NCBI GenBank assembly: GCA_947504605.1
Contig: CANNJE010000014.1
Span: 1-41,601 of the forward strand
Direction: 5' to 3'
Length of the DNA stretch: 41,601 bases
Source: Chitinophagaceae bacterium
Lineage (GTDB): Bacteria > Bacteroidota > Bacteroidia > Chitinophagales > Chitinophagaceae
The translations under genes were made by a program, and so were the position numbers. The notes below the pieces were generated by a model. The model had not been told where the DNA came from, made no database searches, and saw nothing but the letters and a program-made list of their open reading frames with translations. This document shows positions 35,793 through 41,601 of the stretch, one piece after another; positions within the stretch are counted from its first letter, which is position 1, and each line of letters opens with the position of its first letter.

Positions 35793-36296
35793 TTAGTTAG
35801 ACCATATAAAGTCCAATTTCACAATGTAGCTGCCTGATATAACGGTTGCGCTTGGGGGATATTTGCTACTCCCTGTTGTATAGGTTGCAAAACTAAATCT
35901 TGTTGTTCCCATATATTCATCAGTAGATAAACTATCAAAGTCATATAAATCTACATCTATTGAAGAGCTTAAATTTGTGATAATTAAATAAGGGGAGTTG
36001 AAATTCCAGCTCAAAGGTAAACTCGAATTTTGTATATTTTCATATCGTTGGTTAGTCGGTAAGTCAAATATTGAAGTTGTTGTCCCTGCTTGTGTAATTT
36101 TAAAATAAACATCAGGATAATTTCCTGCGAGAGCGTTGTCCCAATTAACACCATTGTTGCCATTACTAATGCCAAGTAAAGTAACTTTTGTGATGGCAAC
36201 CTTTGAGTAGGTAATTGAAGCAGCTGGGTCATCTTTTTTACAGCCAATCATAGTGCTAATAATAATTAACACTGGGAGCAGAATTTTTGGTTTCAT
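35793..36296 (-). CDS. lipoprotein, possible C2-like beta-sandwich
   Basis: A 167-residue lipoprotein with signal peptide and lipobox (STMIGC, Cys19, then KKDDP), so anchored to a membrane. The mature part is beta-rich. ITKVTLLGISN, NYPDVYFKI, LIITNLSSSIDVDLYDFDSL and DEYMGTTRFSF follow the strand order and Asp placement of C2-type domains (DPYV, VWDxD, DDxIG), which bind Ca2+ and lipid. That resemblance is by eye and unproven. The upstream region is the palindrome-rich module at 36298-36489. Downstream, the secreted DUF1036-like gene follows 31 bp later. Confidence 0.6.
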   Translation of the reverse strand: MKPKILLPVLIIISTMIGCKKDDPAASITYSKVAITKVTLLGISNGNNGVNWDNALAGNYPDVYFKITQAGTTTSIFDLPTNQRYENIQNSSLPLSWNFNSPYLIITNLSSSIDVDLYDFDSLSTDEYMGTTRFSFATYTTGSSKYPPSATVISGSYIVKLDFIWSN

Positions 36297-36297
36297 T

Positions 36298-36489
36298 TTG
36301 GTCGATTTTGAGGTTTAGACTATTCCTCTGATAGTCTTAAAATGGTTTATATAAACCACGTGAGGCATACTCATCAGCCCCCACGCTCGACCAAGAACGT
36401 ATATGCCCAACAAGCAGCCCCACGCTTTACGTGGCTGCATACAGGTTTTAGGCATATAAGACTGCTTTTTTGCTTAAATTGGTCGATTT
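36298..36489. repeat. palindrome-rich module flanked by 11-bp direct repeats
   Basis: TTGGTCGATTT occurs at 36298-36308 and 36479-36489. Between the copies are: GACTAT/ATAGTC hairpin (36318-36336); the perfect 16-bp palindrome TGGTTTATATAAACCA (36343-36358); an 8-bp outer stem TATATGCC/GGCATATA (36400-36407 with 36451-36458) enclosing an inner hairpin (36414-36438: GCAGC/GCTGC plus CACG/CGTG with a CTTTA loop). It lies between the lipoprotein start and the serine recombinase stop. It could be a recombination site, a small mobile repeat, a structured RNA or a long leader. Confidence 0.6.
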
Positions 36490-36561
36490 AGGGGGCAAAT
36501 TTGTACCGCAGCTTAATTATTTCAAATCAAATATATGACAAAATCCATACAAATTAATCTA

Positions 36562-37176
36562 TTATGAAGCCTGTTTAACCTTTTGAATAGTACCACTGCT
36601 CTTCATGGTTAACTTCATGATGGCTCGAACACTTTGACCTTGTTTTAAATATTTTATAATATCCTTGTGCTTTTGTAAAAAATCCTCTTTAGTTAGTTTA
36701 CTATCTGGTTTACGACCAAGCCTACCGCCAGCAGCAATGTATTTAGCTCTACCGCTGTTTAACCGCTGTTTAGTTTGCCTTAATTCCATTTCGGAGAATG
36801 CAGCACCTATTTGCAACATAGTCTTTGTCATCATGTTTTCAGTTTTGTCTGCATTCAGGCTATGCATATTATAATTGTCAATGATTACATTCACTTCCAT
36901 TTTTGTGCAGTTTTCAATGAAAATAAGTGTTTCAATTACTCGACGTGCAATTCGGCTTATTTCTGAAAATAATATATGCTGTATATTATTGTCAAGAGCA
37001 TACTGTAAAACCTCATTAATCTCCATATCATTTTTCTCACCAGATTTGTAGTATTCCAGTACTTTGATGATATTGTAGGTGTTACCATACTTATTTTGTA
37101 AATCGAAGGTTTGGCGTGTAACATCCTGCCTTTTGTCATTGGTGCTGCATCTGGCAATAATAATTGCTCTTTCCAT
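36562..37176 (-). CDS. serine recombinase (resolvase/invertase family)
   Basis: A 204-residue small serine recombinase. The catalytic domain (1-135) has the nucleophile Ser11 in IIARCSTNDKRQD (with Arg9), then FSEISRIARRVIE, the family's conserved Ser/Arg region. The long E helix contains MMTKTMLQIGAAFSEMELRQ; the hinge GRAKYIAAGGRLGRKPDSKL leads to a C-terminal helix-turn-helix (about 160-204). It cuts DNA through a phosphoserine link to resolve, invert or excise. In this element it is a second recombinase besides the tyrosine integrase. TTTGATAC repeats upstream of its start (37255-37305) are candidate binding subsites. Confidence 0.92.
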   Translation of the reverse strand: MERAIIIARCSTNDKRQDVTRQTFDLQNKYGNTYNIIKVLEYYKSGEKNDMEINEVLQYALDNNIQHILFSEISRIARRVIETLIFIENCTKMEVNVIIDNYNMHSLNADKTENMMTKTMLQIGAAFSEMELRQTKQRLNSGRAKYIAAGGRLGRKPDSKLTKEDFLQKHKDIIKYLKQGQSVRAIMKLTMKSSGTIQKVKQAS

Positions 37177-37254
37177 GTTTAAATATTTGGTATGCTATTT
37201 TGGATATAGGGGGATAAAACAAATCAAAGAAAAAGATTAATACAGTTTTTGTGC

Positions 37255-37305
37255 GTATCAATACCGCCTATCAGATTTCTTTTGATACACCTGCACCTTT
37301 GATAC
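37255..37305. promoter_or_regulatory. TTTGATAC repeats, candidate serine recombinase sites
   Basis: TTTGATAC at 37281-37288 and 37298-37305 (17-bp period) and the inverted half GTATCAA at 37255-37261. They lie about 80-130 bp upstream of the recombinase start, where res-like sites or an autoregulatory operator are usual. Confidence 0.4.
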
Positions 37306-37327
37306 AATTTTTATAGGAAGGAAACGA

Positions 37328-37597
37328 TTAAGAATGGAAATCAAGCTCAACTAAAATTTGATTACCTGTTATGCACCATACCTTCCCTCTGCATTCTTTT
37401 TGTTTCATTTTGGAATAAACCTTTTCATTTCTTGCACTTCGGTTACCTACATAACCAATTTTTTCGCCTGATACATTAAATGCAGCAACTGCTTTGTCAT
37501 CAAAAAGATTATTCTTCTCTTTGACAAGCAATACCTCATCATTTATTTGTATAGGCTTGAAGTTGTAATATTTTAATCCAACGATTGGTACTATCAT
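37328..37597 (-). CDS. stand-alone HIRAN domain protein
   Basis: An 89-residue protein that is essentially one HIRAN domain. VGLKYYNFKPIQINDEVLLV, EKNNLFDDKAVAAF and GEKIGYVGNRSARN follow the family pattern (G.xxY, L.REP.N.YD..AV.V, .G..IGYIPR). In eukaryotic HLTF and in some bacterial phage and repair proteins this domain binds DNA 3' ends or stalled forks. Here it has no fused helicase or nuclease. It lies 151 bp upstream of the serine recombinase, reading the same way, and may help element replication or recombination; that link is inference. Confidence 0.82.
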   Translation of the reverse strand: MIVPIVGLKYYNFKPIQINDEVLLVKEKNNLFDDKAVAAFNVSGEKIGYVGNRSARNEKVYSKMKQKECRGKVWCITGNQILVELDFHS

Positions 37598-37664
37598 GTT
37601 TTTATATTTTACATTTATAGGGTGTTAAGTCGATAGGGAGCAACCGTCCCGTTTCATTGGAATT

Positions 37665-37856
37665 TTATTTAGGTGATTGTTGTATGAAATTTCTATTTTT
37701 CATGTGGTAGGAATAAATAGCCGCTGAAGTAGCACCAGCAAGAATAATAGACAGAACAACCAGAAAATGATTGTTTTTTTTTAGGGCGGCGTTCTGTCCT
37801 TCCAATTGAAATTGTTCAAGGGTAGGATTTAAGTTAACTGTTGTAATATCAATCAT
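37665..37856 (-). CDS. small single-pass membrane protein, unknown
   Basis: A 63-residue protein with a polar N-terminal half, one transmembrane helix (about residues 31-48, FLVVLSIILAGATSAAIY) and a short basic tail. I recognise no family. Its start overlaps the end of the preceding 118-residue gene by 8 bp, so it is translated as part of that operon. It is probably real because of the overlap and the clear TM segment. Confidence 0.6.
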   Translation of the reverse strand: MIDITTVNLNPTLEQFQLEGQNAALKKNNHFLVVLSIILAGATSAAIYSYHMKNRNFIQQSPK

Positions 37857-38205
37857 TGTTTTTGATAAATTTTATATCGCCAGTGGGTAATGTAATCAGC
37901 AAAAAATCATATATAGCGTAGCAGCTTTTACCTTTGTAATTCTCAATGTGAGTGTACACCCCAAAAGAATACCCTTTACCTAATAAATAATCCTTTGAGA
38001 ATACTACCTCTTCTTTTCCATCTAATAGTTCCAGTAAAATCATGTAGTTCTTATGCAACGGTCTGTCATAATTTGATTTTAAAAGCCGTATTTTTTTTGC
38101 CTTTTTATTATAATACAGCACTCTGTTCTTTGGGGTTTGAAATCTTTGATTAATCCTACTGGGTACAAATTTTTCGCCTGTAAGCAAATCTGAAATAGTC
38201 TCCAT
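37849..38205 (-). CDS. hypothetical protein of the element
   Basis: A 118-residue soluble protein, rich in Lys and Tyr, with no recognised motif (contains RVLYYNKKAKKIRLLKSNY and YLLGKGYSFGVYTHIENYKG). It overlaps the small membrane protein gene by 8 bp and follows the HUH-like gene after 93 bp on the same strand. Function cannot be assigned; membership in the element's leftward gene cluster is the only context. Confidence 0.6.
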   Translation of the reverse strand: METISDLLTGEKFVPSRINQRFQTPKNRVLYYNKKAKKIRLLKSNYDRPLHKNYMILLELLDGKEEVVFSKDYLLGKGYSFGVYTHIENYKGKSCYAIYDFLLITLPTGDIKFIKNND

Positions 38206-38298
38206 TTTATGAATATTTTTTATAAAAATAGTTACCCTTCATTGAATAAAAATGATAGGGATAAAAATAGTGGCGAATTGATGCGAATTGAAAACAGA

Positions 38299-38928
38299 TT
38301 AATGCTTATCGGATGTGTTTTGAGACACATCAACTTCTTTGTATAACGCATTAAGCGGCTTTCTGTATTGCTGACTTTTACCATAAGACCTATGATTTAA
38401 TGGTGCATATATCTCTTTTCCCTTTAAATAATCTTTAAAGCCATTCAGGTAATTACATAGCACCACCTTGTAGTTTTTAGTCCTTTTATTTTTCATTAAT
38501 GCTCTGAATGTGTCAGCATCAATTCTGGTTACTGCTACCATTATATGGTAATGCCTTTTAAAAACAAGTTCCCCAATATCTCTTTGCCAGAAATATCCGA
38601 AGGTTTCGATTTTACTTCGCCAAAGTTTCTTTTTAAGCTCCTTCATAAATTCACCTACTGTTCTATATTTTTCTACTGATGCTACTATTAACATAATCGT
38701 TATGCTTTTTGACTTTAATAGTCTGATGTATGTCTCTTGGCAGCCAATAAGTGCTTTGTTTCGCTTTTGCTTTTTTATTGCCAAGTCATTTGTAGTAAAC
38801 AGCTCGCCTGTGTCCTTATTTACAAACCTTATTGCCTTTGTTGCCTTTCGAGGAATTACCCCCAAGTTGTCGATAATATTAGAGCCTTTCGCAATAAGCG
38901 GAGAGGAGCGATTAAATTTCCAAGCCAT
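38299..38928 (-). CDS. probable HUH-type replication initiator or relaxase
   Basis: A 209-residue protein. The central block GYFWQRDIGELVFKRHYHIM carries a His126-x-His128 pair preceded by an aromatic strand, the layout of HUH endonuclease motif 2 (metal-binding histidines). Downstream Tyr residues in EIYAPLNHRSYGKSQQYRK (Tyr174, Tyr182, Tyr188) could supply the nicking tyrosine, and RSYGKS resembles a block seen in inovirus and plasmid rolling-circle initiators. The first part contains a beta-strand pair (ITIMLIVASVEKY) as expected for motif 1. Its start overlaps the stop of the HTH gene as TAATG, so the two are translationally coupled. Replication or mobilisation role is inferred; the match is by eye. 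Confidence 0.6.
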   Translation of the reverse strand: MAWKFNRSSPLIAKGSNIIDNLGVIPRKATKAIRFVNKDTGELFTTNDLAIKKQKRNKALIGCQETYIRLLKSKSITIMLIVASVEKYRTVGEFMKELKKKLWRSKIETFGYFWQRDIGELVFKRHYHIMVAVTRIDADTFRALMKNKRTKNYKVVLCNYLNGFKDYLKGKEIYAPLNHRSYGKSQQYRKPLNALYKEVDVSQNTSDKH

Positions 38929-39185
38929 TAGTCTTTCTGATTACTGTTCATAATTTTCAATACAGACTCATTTTGGTAAAATATTCTTTTGCCAATTTTT
39001 GTTGTAACGAATTTGTACTTTTTAGTGTTGGTAGCCATCTGTGTATCAGCGAATCCCATAAACGCTTTTAAATCATCTTTGGGAGTCCATATTTTACGCA
39101 GTTCAGGGCAAAGCAATTGGGTGTTTAATTTTTCATTTAATTCTTCCAATTGGGTAGCCAATTTTTCAATAGTATTCTGTTCCAT
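38928..39185 (-). CDS. helix-turn-helix / excisionase-like protein
   Basis: An 85-residue DNA-binding protein: an N-terminal coiled coil (IEKLATQLEELNEKLN), then a winged-HTH-like excisionase pattern WTPKDDLKAFMGFADTQMAT followed by FVTTKIGKRIFYQNESVLKI, where the wing and final helix sit. Such proteins steer integrase towards excision or act as repressors in Bacteroidota islands. It is coupled (TAATG) to the HUH-like gene downstream. Confidence 0.7.
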   Translation of the reverse strand: MEQNTIEKLATQLEELNEKLNTQLLCPELRKIWTPKDDLKAFMGFADTQMATNTKKYKFVTTKIGKRIFYQNESVLKIMNSNQKD

Positions 39186-39298
39186 AATTAATTATTTGAG
39201 TTATAGTATAAAATAAATGTATTGGGGAAATTAATGGGTAGTGATATTCACTCAAAAAATACCATAAAAAAAGCCTGACTTTAAATTTTGGGTAGTTT

Positions 39299-39601
39299 TT
39301 ACCCTAATTTATTCCTATAATAGTTATTAAATTTTAGTAACTCTTCTTTGTGGTATAAATTTTTTCTAACTTCTGGGTACAATTTTTTGAGGAGACCAGA
39401 TTTAGTATGCTTACGTATTGTAGAAACAGAAAGGCGAATTAATTTAGAAGCCTCTTTAATGTCTAATACTTCTTCTTCTTCTTTTGGTAGCTTACTTAGT
39501 AATTGTTCTTGTAAACACTTTTTAAATACCCTTTCAACGTCCTCAAGGCGCCAAAAGAATTGCTTAGTTATACTTTCGTCTTTTGAGTATTCATTTGTCA
39601 T
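39299..39601 (-). CDS. helix-turn-helix (HTH_17/excisionase-type) protein
   Basis: A 100-residue protein. An N-terminal helical region (FWRLEDVERVFKKCLQEQLL) is followed by the classic excisionase-family HTH: LDIKEASKLIRLSVSTIRKH (about 46-65), then GLLKKLYPEVRKNLYHKEEL, where Tyr replaces the more common Phe of the wing. It binds DNA and may control excision or the leftward gene cluster that begins with it. The 113-bp gap to the next gene holds a short GGGTA-GTTTT-TACCC hairpin over its stop codon. Confidence 0.8.
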   Translation of the reverse strand: MTNEYSKDESITKQFFWRLEDVERVFKKCLQEQLLSKLPKEEEEVLDIKEASKLIRLSVSTIRKHTKSGLLKKLYPEVRKNLYHKEELLKFNNYYRNKLG

Positions 39602-39687
39602 AATATTATATTTTATGACAGCAATTTATATTTTAATAAAAGGATAATGAGAGTGGGTTGCTATAACCACGTAAAGTCCACGTAGTT

Positions 39688-40539
39688 TTATTTAAGTACA
39701 CTATTAAAAATATTGCTTTTTTTGAGGCGATAATATTTACTTTCATTTAAAACATCAAGGATTGTCCTGTAAGCTGGATAGACATAGGGTATTGAAGCCT
39801 TTTTTTGCGAGCTCTTGTTCAATATTTTGAAACATTTTGATGCCCACCTTGCTACAACTTCATTACTATCTGTTGAAGTGTATCTTTTATATTTAAGGGA
39901 AGAAATTGCAATAGCAAGCTGTAAAACTGTTAGATTTAATTCCAATGGTGAACTCATGTAGGAATTAAGTAGCGCATCAACATTTTTTTGAGTTTTAGGT
40001 GATGCGTATTTTTTTAATATCTTACCGACCTCCTCTTTTTCAGCAGCATTATCAATGTTTAGCAGCACTGACTTACTAATTTCTTGTATATCGACTGCTG
40101 TTGCAGCCAACCACTTTTTTATATAATCTACAAGATTTTTGTCGACCCAATAAATTTTATATTTTGTTATCTCATCAAAAAAAGAAGCATCTATAAAATT
40201 AGCAAAAGCAGTATAGCGAATAATTTTACCGCATTCAAAATTTTCATAAGCATAATTCAAAACCTCCTTAATCTTTATTTTTGGAGTAAGACAAAGTTTA
40301 ATAGCGAGGCATTTTTTATAATTTATATCGCCTGAAGTTATAAATCTATTTGGCGGATGGTATTCAGTAAGTCCAACGTTCGGAACAAGAAAATCCAAAA
40401 AAACAAAAAGCTCGTGATGAATTTCTTTTTGTTCCATACAAAGGGACTCAAATTCTATTTTTCTGTTACGTTTTATGAACGCAATGAAAAGTTCGCCTGC
40501 TTCAATATTTGGAAACACTACATCTTGCTTTGACTTCAT
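39688..40539 (-). CDS. hypothetical protein at the right end of the element
   Basis: A 283-residue soluble protein, predicted mostly helical. I recognise no family. Segments such as KKCLAIKLCLTPKIKIKEVL and SSLKYKRYTSTDSNEVVARW suggest helical repeats, and the C-terminal part is basic. It starts 110 bp inside the right att copy and reads away from the tRNA. The position between att site and HTH genes is one often taken by accessory control or defence genes, but nothing in the sequence fixes a role. Confidence 0.65.
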   Translation of the reverse strand: MKSKQDVVFPNIEAGELFIAFIKRNRKIEFESLCMEQKEIHHELFVFLDFLVPNVGLTEYHPPNRFITSGDINYKKCLAIKLCLTPKIKIKEVLNYAYENFECGKIIRYTAFANFIDASFFDEITKYKIYWVDKNLVDYIKKWLAATAVDIQEISKSVLLNIDNAAEKEEVGKILKKYASPKTQKNVDALLNSYMSSPLELNLTVLQLAIAISSLKYKRYTSTDSNEVVARWASKCFKILNKSSQKKASIPYVYPAYRTILDVLNESKYYRLKKSNIFNSVLK

Positions 40540-40579
40540 ATAGGAACTCGTTTTCCCGAAATAATTGTCGATATATTAT

Positions 40580-40590
40580 AAAAGTGTAAC
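40580..40590. repeat. AAAAGTGTAAC, candidate integrase arm site (right end)
   Basis: Exact copy of the 11-mer found twice near the left end of the element; 58 bp inside the right att copy. Confidence 0.55.
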
Positions 40591-40612
40591 TTTTCTGTAT
40601 CTTTGTAAAAGT

Positions 40613-40637
40613 AAAATCCTTACTGAGTAAGGATTTT
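40613..40637 (-). terminator. hairpin after tRNA-Arg, inside the element
   Basis: Perfect 10-bp stem AAAATCCTTA / TAAGGATTTT with loop CTGAG, 13 bp past the tRNA 3' end on the minus strand. It lies on the element side of the att copy, so the element supplies a terminator-like hairpin to the tRNA it interrupts. Confidence 0.6.
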
Positions 40638-40647
40638 GAAGATGCAG

Positions 40648-40668
40648 TGTGGCCTCGCCAGGAATCGA
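40648..40668. repeat. att copy, functional tRNA-Arg 3' end
   Basis: Matches 30641-30661 in 20 of 21 positions and overlaps the acceptor stem and T arm of the tRNA gene. Confidence 0.85.
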
Positions 40669-40721
40669 ACCTGGATCTGGAGCTTCGGAAACTCTTATAC
40701 TATCCATTGTACTACGAGGCC
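40650..40721 (-). tRNA. tRNA-Arg (anticodon CCG)
   Basis: A 72-nt gene on the minus strand. Acceptor stem GGCCTCG pairs with CGAGGCC, discriminator base A. D arm GTAC...GTAT; anticodon arm AGAGT-TTCCGAA-GCTCC with loop TT-CCG-AA, giving anticodon CCG (Arg, CGG codon); T arm CCAGG-TTCGATT-CCTGG. CCA is not encoded. Its 3' end is the integration site of the neighbouring element and is kept intact by the element's att sequence. Confidence 0.94.
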
Positions 40722-40758
40722 AATAATATTCAAATCACATTATATCCCGAATATCCTT

Positions 40759-41352
40759 CTACTTTGCAAATCCCTGAATATTAGTCCCAAAGATTTTTAC
40801 GGCTATGGCCAGCAATATTACACCAAAAAATTTTCTTACCACAATTACTCCGCTGGGCCCCAGTGCTTTTTCTATCCATTTTAAAGAATGTAATACAATA
40901 AATATAATAACACAATTGATCAATATCCCTATCAAAATATTTATATTATCATAGTTCGCTTTCAGCGACATAATGGTGGTAAGCGTTCCAGAACCTGCTA
41001 TAAGTGGAAATGCAATTGGCACCACGCTACCACTTTTAGGATTACCATCAGGTTTAAAAAATTCTAAACCAAGAACCATCTCTAATCCTAATATAAAAAT
41101 TACAATGCTACCTGCTACTGCAAATGACTTAATATCGAGCCCCAGTAACCCAAGAAATTGTTTTCCAAGAAATAAAAATATAATCATTAAAGCCCCTGAG
41201 GCAAAAGTAGCCTGTGCAGATCTGATATGCCCTCCCATCTTTGCTTTAAGAGAAATTAGCACAGGAGTTGATCCCAGCATATCAATCACAGCAAACAATG
41301 TAAATGAAACCGTAAGGATTTCCTGAAGGGACAGTTTTCCAAATTCAAACAT
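40759..41352 (-). CDS. MarC-family integral membrane protein
   Basis: A 197-residue inner-membrane protein with about six transmembrane helices. MarC family marks: SLQEILTVSFTLFAVIDMLGSTPVLISL at the start (FxxxDPxGxxPxFL-type motif, here with Met-Leu), GLEMVLG in TM3, and VVPIAFPLIAGSGTLTTIMS, the strongest signature. Function of MarC proteins is unclear; an early link to antibiotic resistance was not upheld. I chose ATG 41352 over 41403 because a perfect TAnnTTTG promoter element lies inside the longer frame, 14 bp ahead of 41352. Confidence 0.9.
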   Translation of the reverse strand: MFEFGKLSLQEILTVSFTLFAVIDMLGSTPVLISLKAKMGGHIRSAQATFASGALMIIFLFLGKQFLGLLGLDIKSFAVAGSIVIFILGLEMVLGLEFFKPDGNPKSGSVVPIAFPLIAGSGTLTTIMSLKANYDNINILIGILINCVIIFIVLHSLKWIEKALGPSGVIVVRKFFGVILLAIAVKIFGTNIQGFAK

Positions 41353-41366
41353 GTGTAATCTTTTTG

Positions 41367-41374
41367 CAAATATA
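41367..41374 (-). promoter_or_regulatory. -7 element TATATTTG for the MarC gene
   Basis: Exact TAnnTTTG match on the minus strand, 14 bp ahead of ATG 41352; it fixes the shorter start. Confidence 0.6.
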
Positions 41375-41406
41375 ACGGCTACAGAACTTAATATCTGTTG
41401 CATTGG

Positions 41407-41601
41407 TTATTTTCCCTTAATTCTGCATTGAATGCCAATTGTTAATTGCTGGGGTACAGCAGGATTAAAATACCGATCGGCAGCTGCATTTAAATCATTG
41501 CCCATGCTGTAAGGATTCTTTGGTGACCGCTCTGAACTAATAAAAAAATTAGCTTCGGTTGATGACCCTAATGTTGTTTTATAACCCAACTTTACAAAAT
41601 A
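41407..41601 (-). CDS. C-terminal end of a probable TonB-dependent receptor, truncated by window edge
   Basis: The minus-strand frame is open to the last base of the window and ends at 41407; 64 residues are visible. Alternating strand pattern (KLGYKTTLGSSTEANFFISS), then NDLNAAADRYFNPAVPQQLT and the final GIQCRIKG form the typical closing beta strands of an outer-membrane TonB-dependent receptor: a small-residue turn with YFNPA, then a last strand with an amphipathic end. The start lies beyond the window. It lies 54 bp upstream of the MarC gene on the same strand, but MarC has its own promoter element. Confidence 0.65.
   Translation of the reverse strand, partial: YFVKLGYKTTLGSSTEANFFISSERSPKNPYSMGNDLNAAADRYFNPAVPQQLTIGIQCRIKGK

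Larger units (their letters stand above)
30641..40668. mobile_element. 10-kb integrative element in tRNA-Arg(CCG)
   Basis: A 21-bp copy of the tRNA-Arg 3' end (30641-30661) and the genuine 3' end (40648-40668) bracket about 10 kb. The first 14 bases TGTGGCCTCGCCAG are identical and 20 of 21 match overall, offset 10,007 bp. A tyrosine recombinase gene lies just inside the left end, and a shared 11-mer occurs near both ends. Contents: single-chain restriction-modification enzyme, secreted/lipoprotein pair, serine recombinase, HIRAN protein, probable HUH replication or relaxase protein, two excisionase-like HTH proteins and several unknown genes. No type IV secretion or structural phage gene is seen, so it is likely mobilisable or a satellite rather than self-transmissible. 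Confidence 0.85.

Noticed and set aside
39667-39683. CCACGT direct repeat, with 10-mer CCACGTAAAG also found inverted at 36425-36434
   Set aside because: Possibly an operator or shared element motif, but the match is short and the two contexts differ; too weak to report as a feature.
40598-40605. Rightward TATCTTTG near the right end of the element
   Set aside because: It would read antisense into the tRNA, has no matching upstream element and no rightward gene to serve; probably chance.
41353-41403. Longer start for the MarC gene
   Set aside because: The added residues overlap the promoter element TATATTTG and do not look like the family N terminus.
1-41601. CRISPR arrays, rRNA genes, prophage structural genes, IS transposases
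   Set aside because: Looked for regularly spaced repeats, rRNA-like sequence, capsid/tail proteins and transposase motifs; none seen.

Overview
The window looks like chromosome from a low-GC member of the Bacteroidota, probably Chitinophagaceae or a close relative. The evidence is the gene families (a RND pump with a lipoprotein adaptor, YceI lipoprotein, DUF2452 and DUF1015 proteins, a TonB-receptor tail), the lack of obvious Shine-Dalgarno sequences, and several promoters with the Bacteroidota -7 element TAnnTTTG just upstream of start codons. The assignment is by family resemblance only; no search was run.

Layout. 1-3057: acetate metabolism, pta (5' truncated by the window edge) then ackA. 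3102-3515: a decayed short-chain dehydrogenase with two in-frame TAA codons. 3888-5290: an SGNH hydrolase and an alpha/beta esterase. 5441-5626: C-terminal scrap of another gene. 5743-12843: a leftward operon tetR > tolC-type outer membrane protein > membrane fusion lipoprotein > RND permease, with a strong inverted repeat ahead of the regulator. 13010-18279: rightward housekeeping genes (DUF502 membrane protein, zinc-dependent phospholipase C/S1-P1-like enzyme, serC, DUF1015 protein, DUF2452 protein). 18355-23313: acyl-ACP desaturase (leftward), TPR protein, YceI lipoprotein and long-chain acyl-CoA ligase. 23413-30597: signalling block with a CheY-like receiver, a NarL-type regulator and a 1449-residue kinase with about eight PAS domains (all leftward), then a wrecked sensor kinase next to an intact NarL-type regulator.

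30641-40668: an integrated element of about 10 kb in the 3' end of a tRNA-Arg(CCG) gene (40650-40721, minus strand). A 21-bp copy of the tRNA 3' end (20/21 identical) lies at the far side beside a tyrosine recombinase gene, and the 11-mer AAAAGTGTAAC occurs near both ends, as expected for integrase arm sites. Cargo: a single-chain MmeI-like restriction-modification enzyme, a secreted DUF1036-like protein with a C2-like lipoprotein, a palindrome-rich intergenic module, a serine recombinase, a stand-alone HIRAN protein, small unknown proteins, a probable HUH replication/relaxase protein coupled to an HTH/excisionase-like protein, a second HTH protein and a 283-residue unknown. No conjugation machinery is visible, so the element is more likely mobilisable or phage-satellite-like than self-transmissible.

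40759-41601: back in the chromosome, with a MarC-family membrane protein and the last codons of a probable TonB-dependent receptor cut by the window edge.
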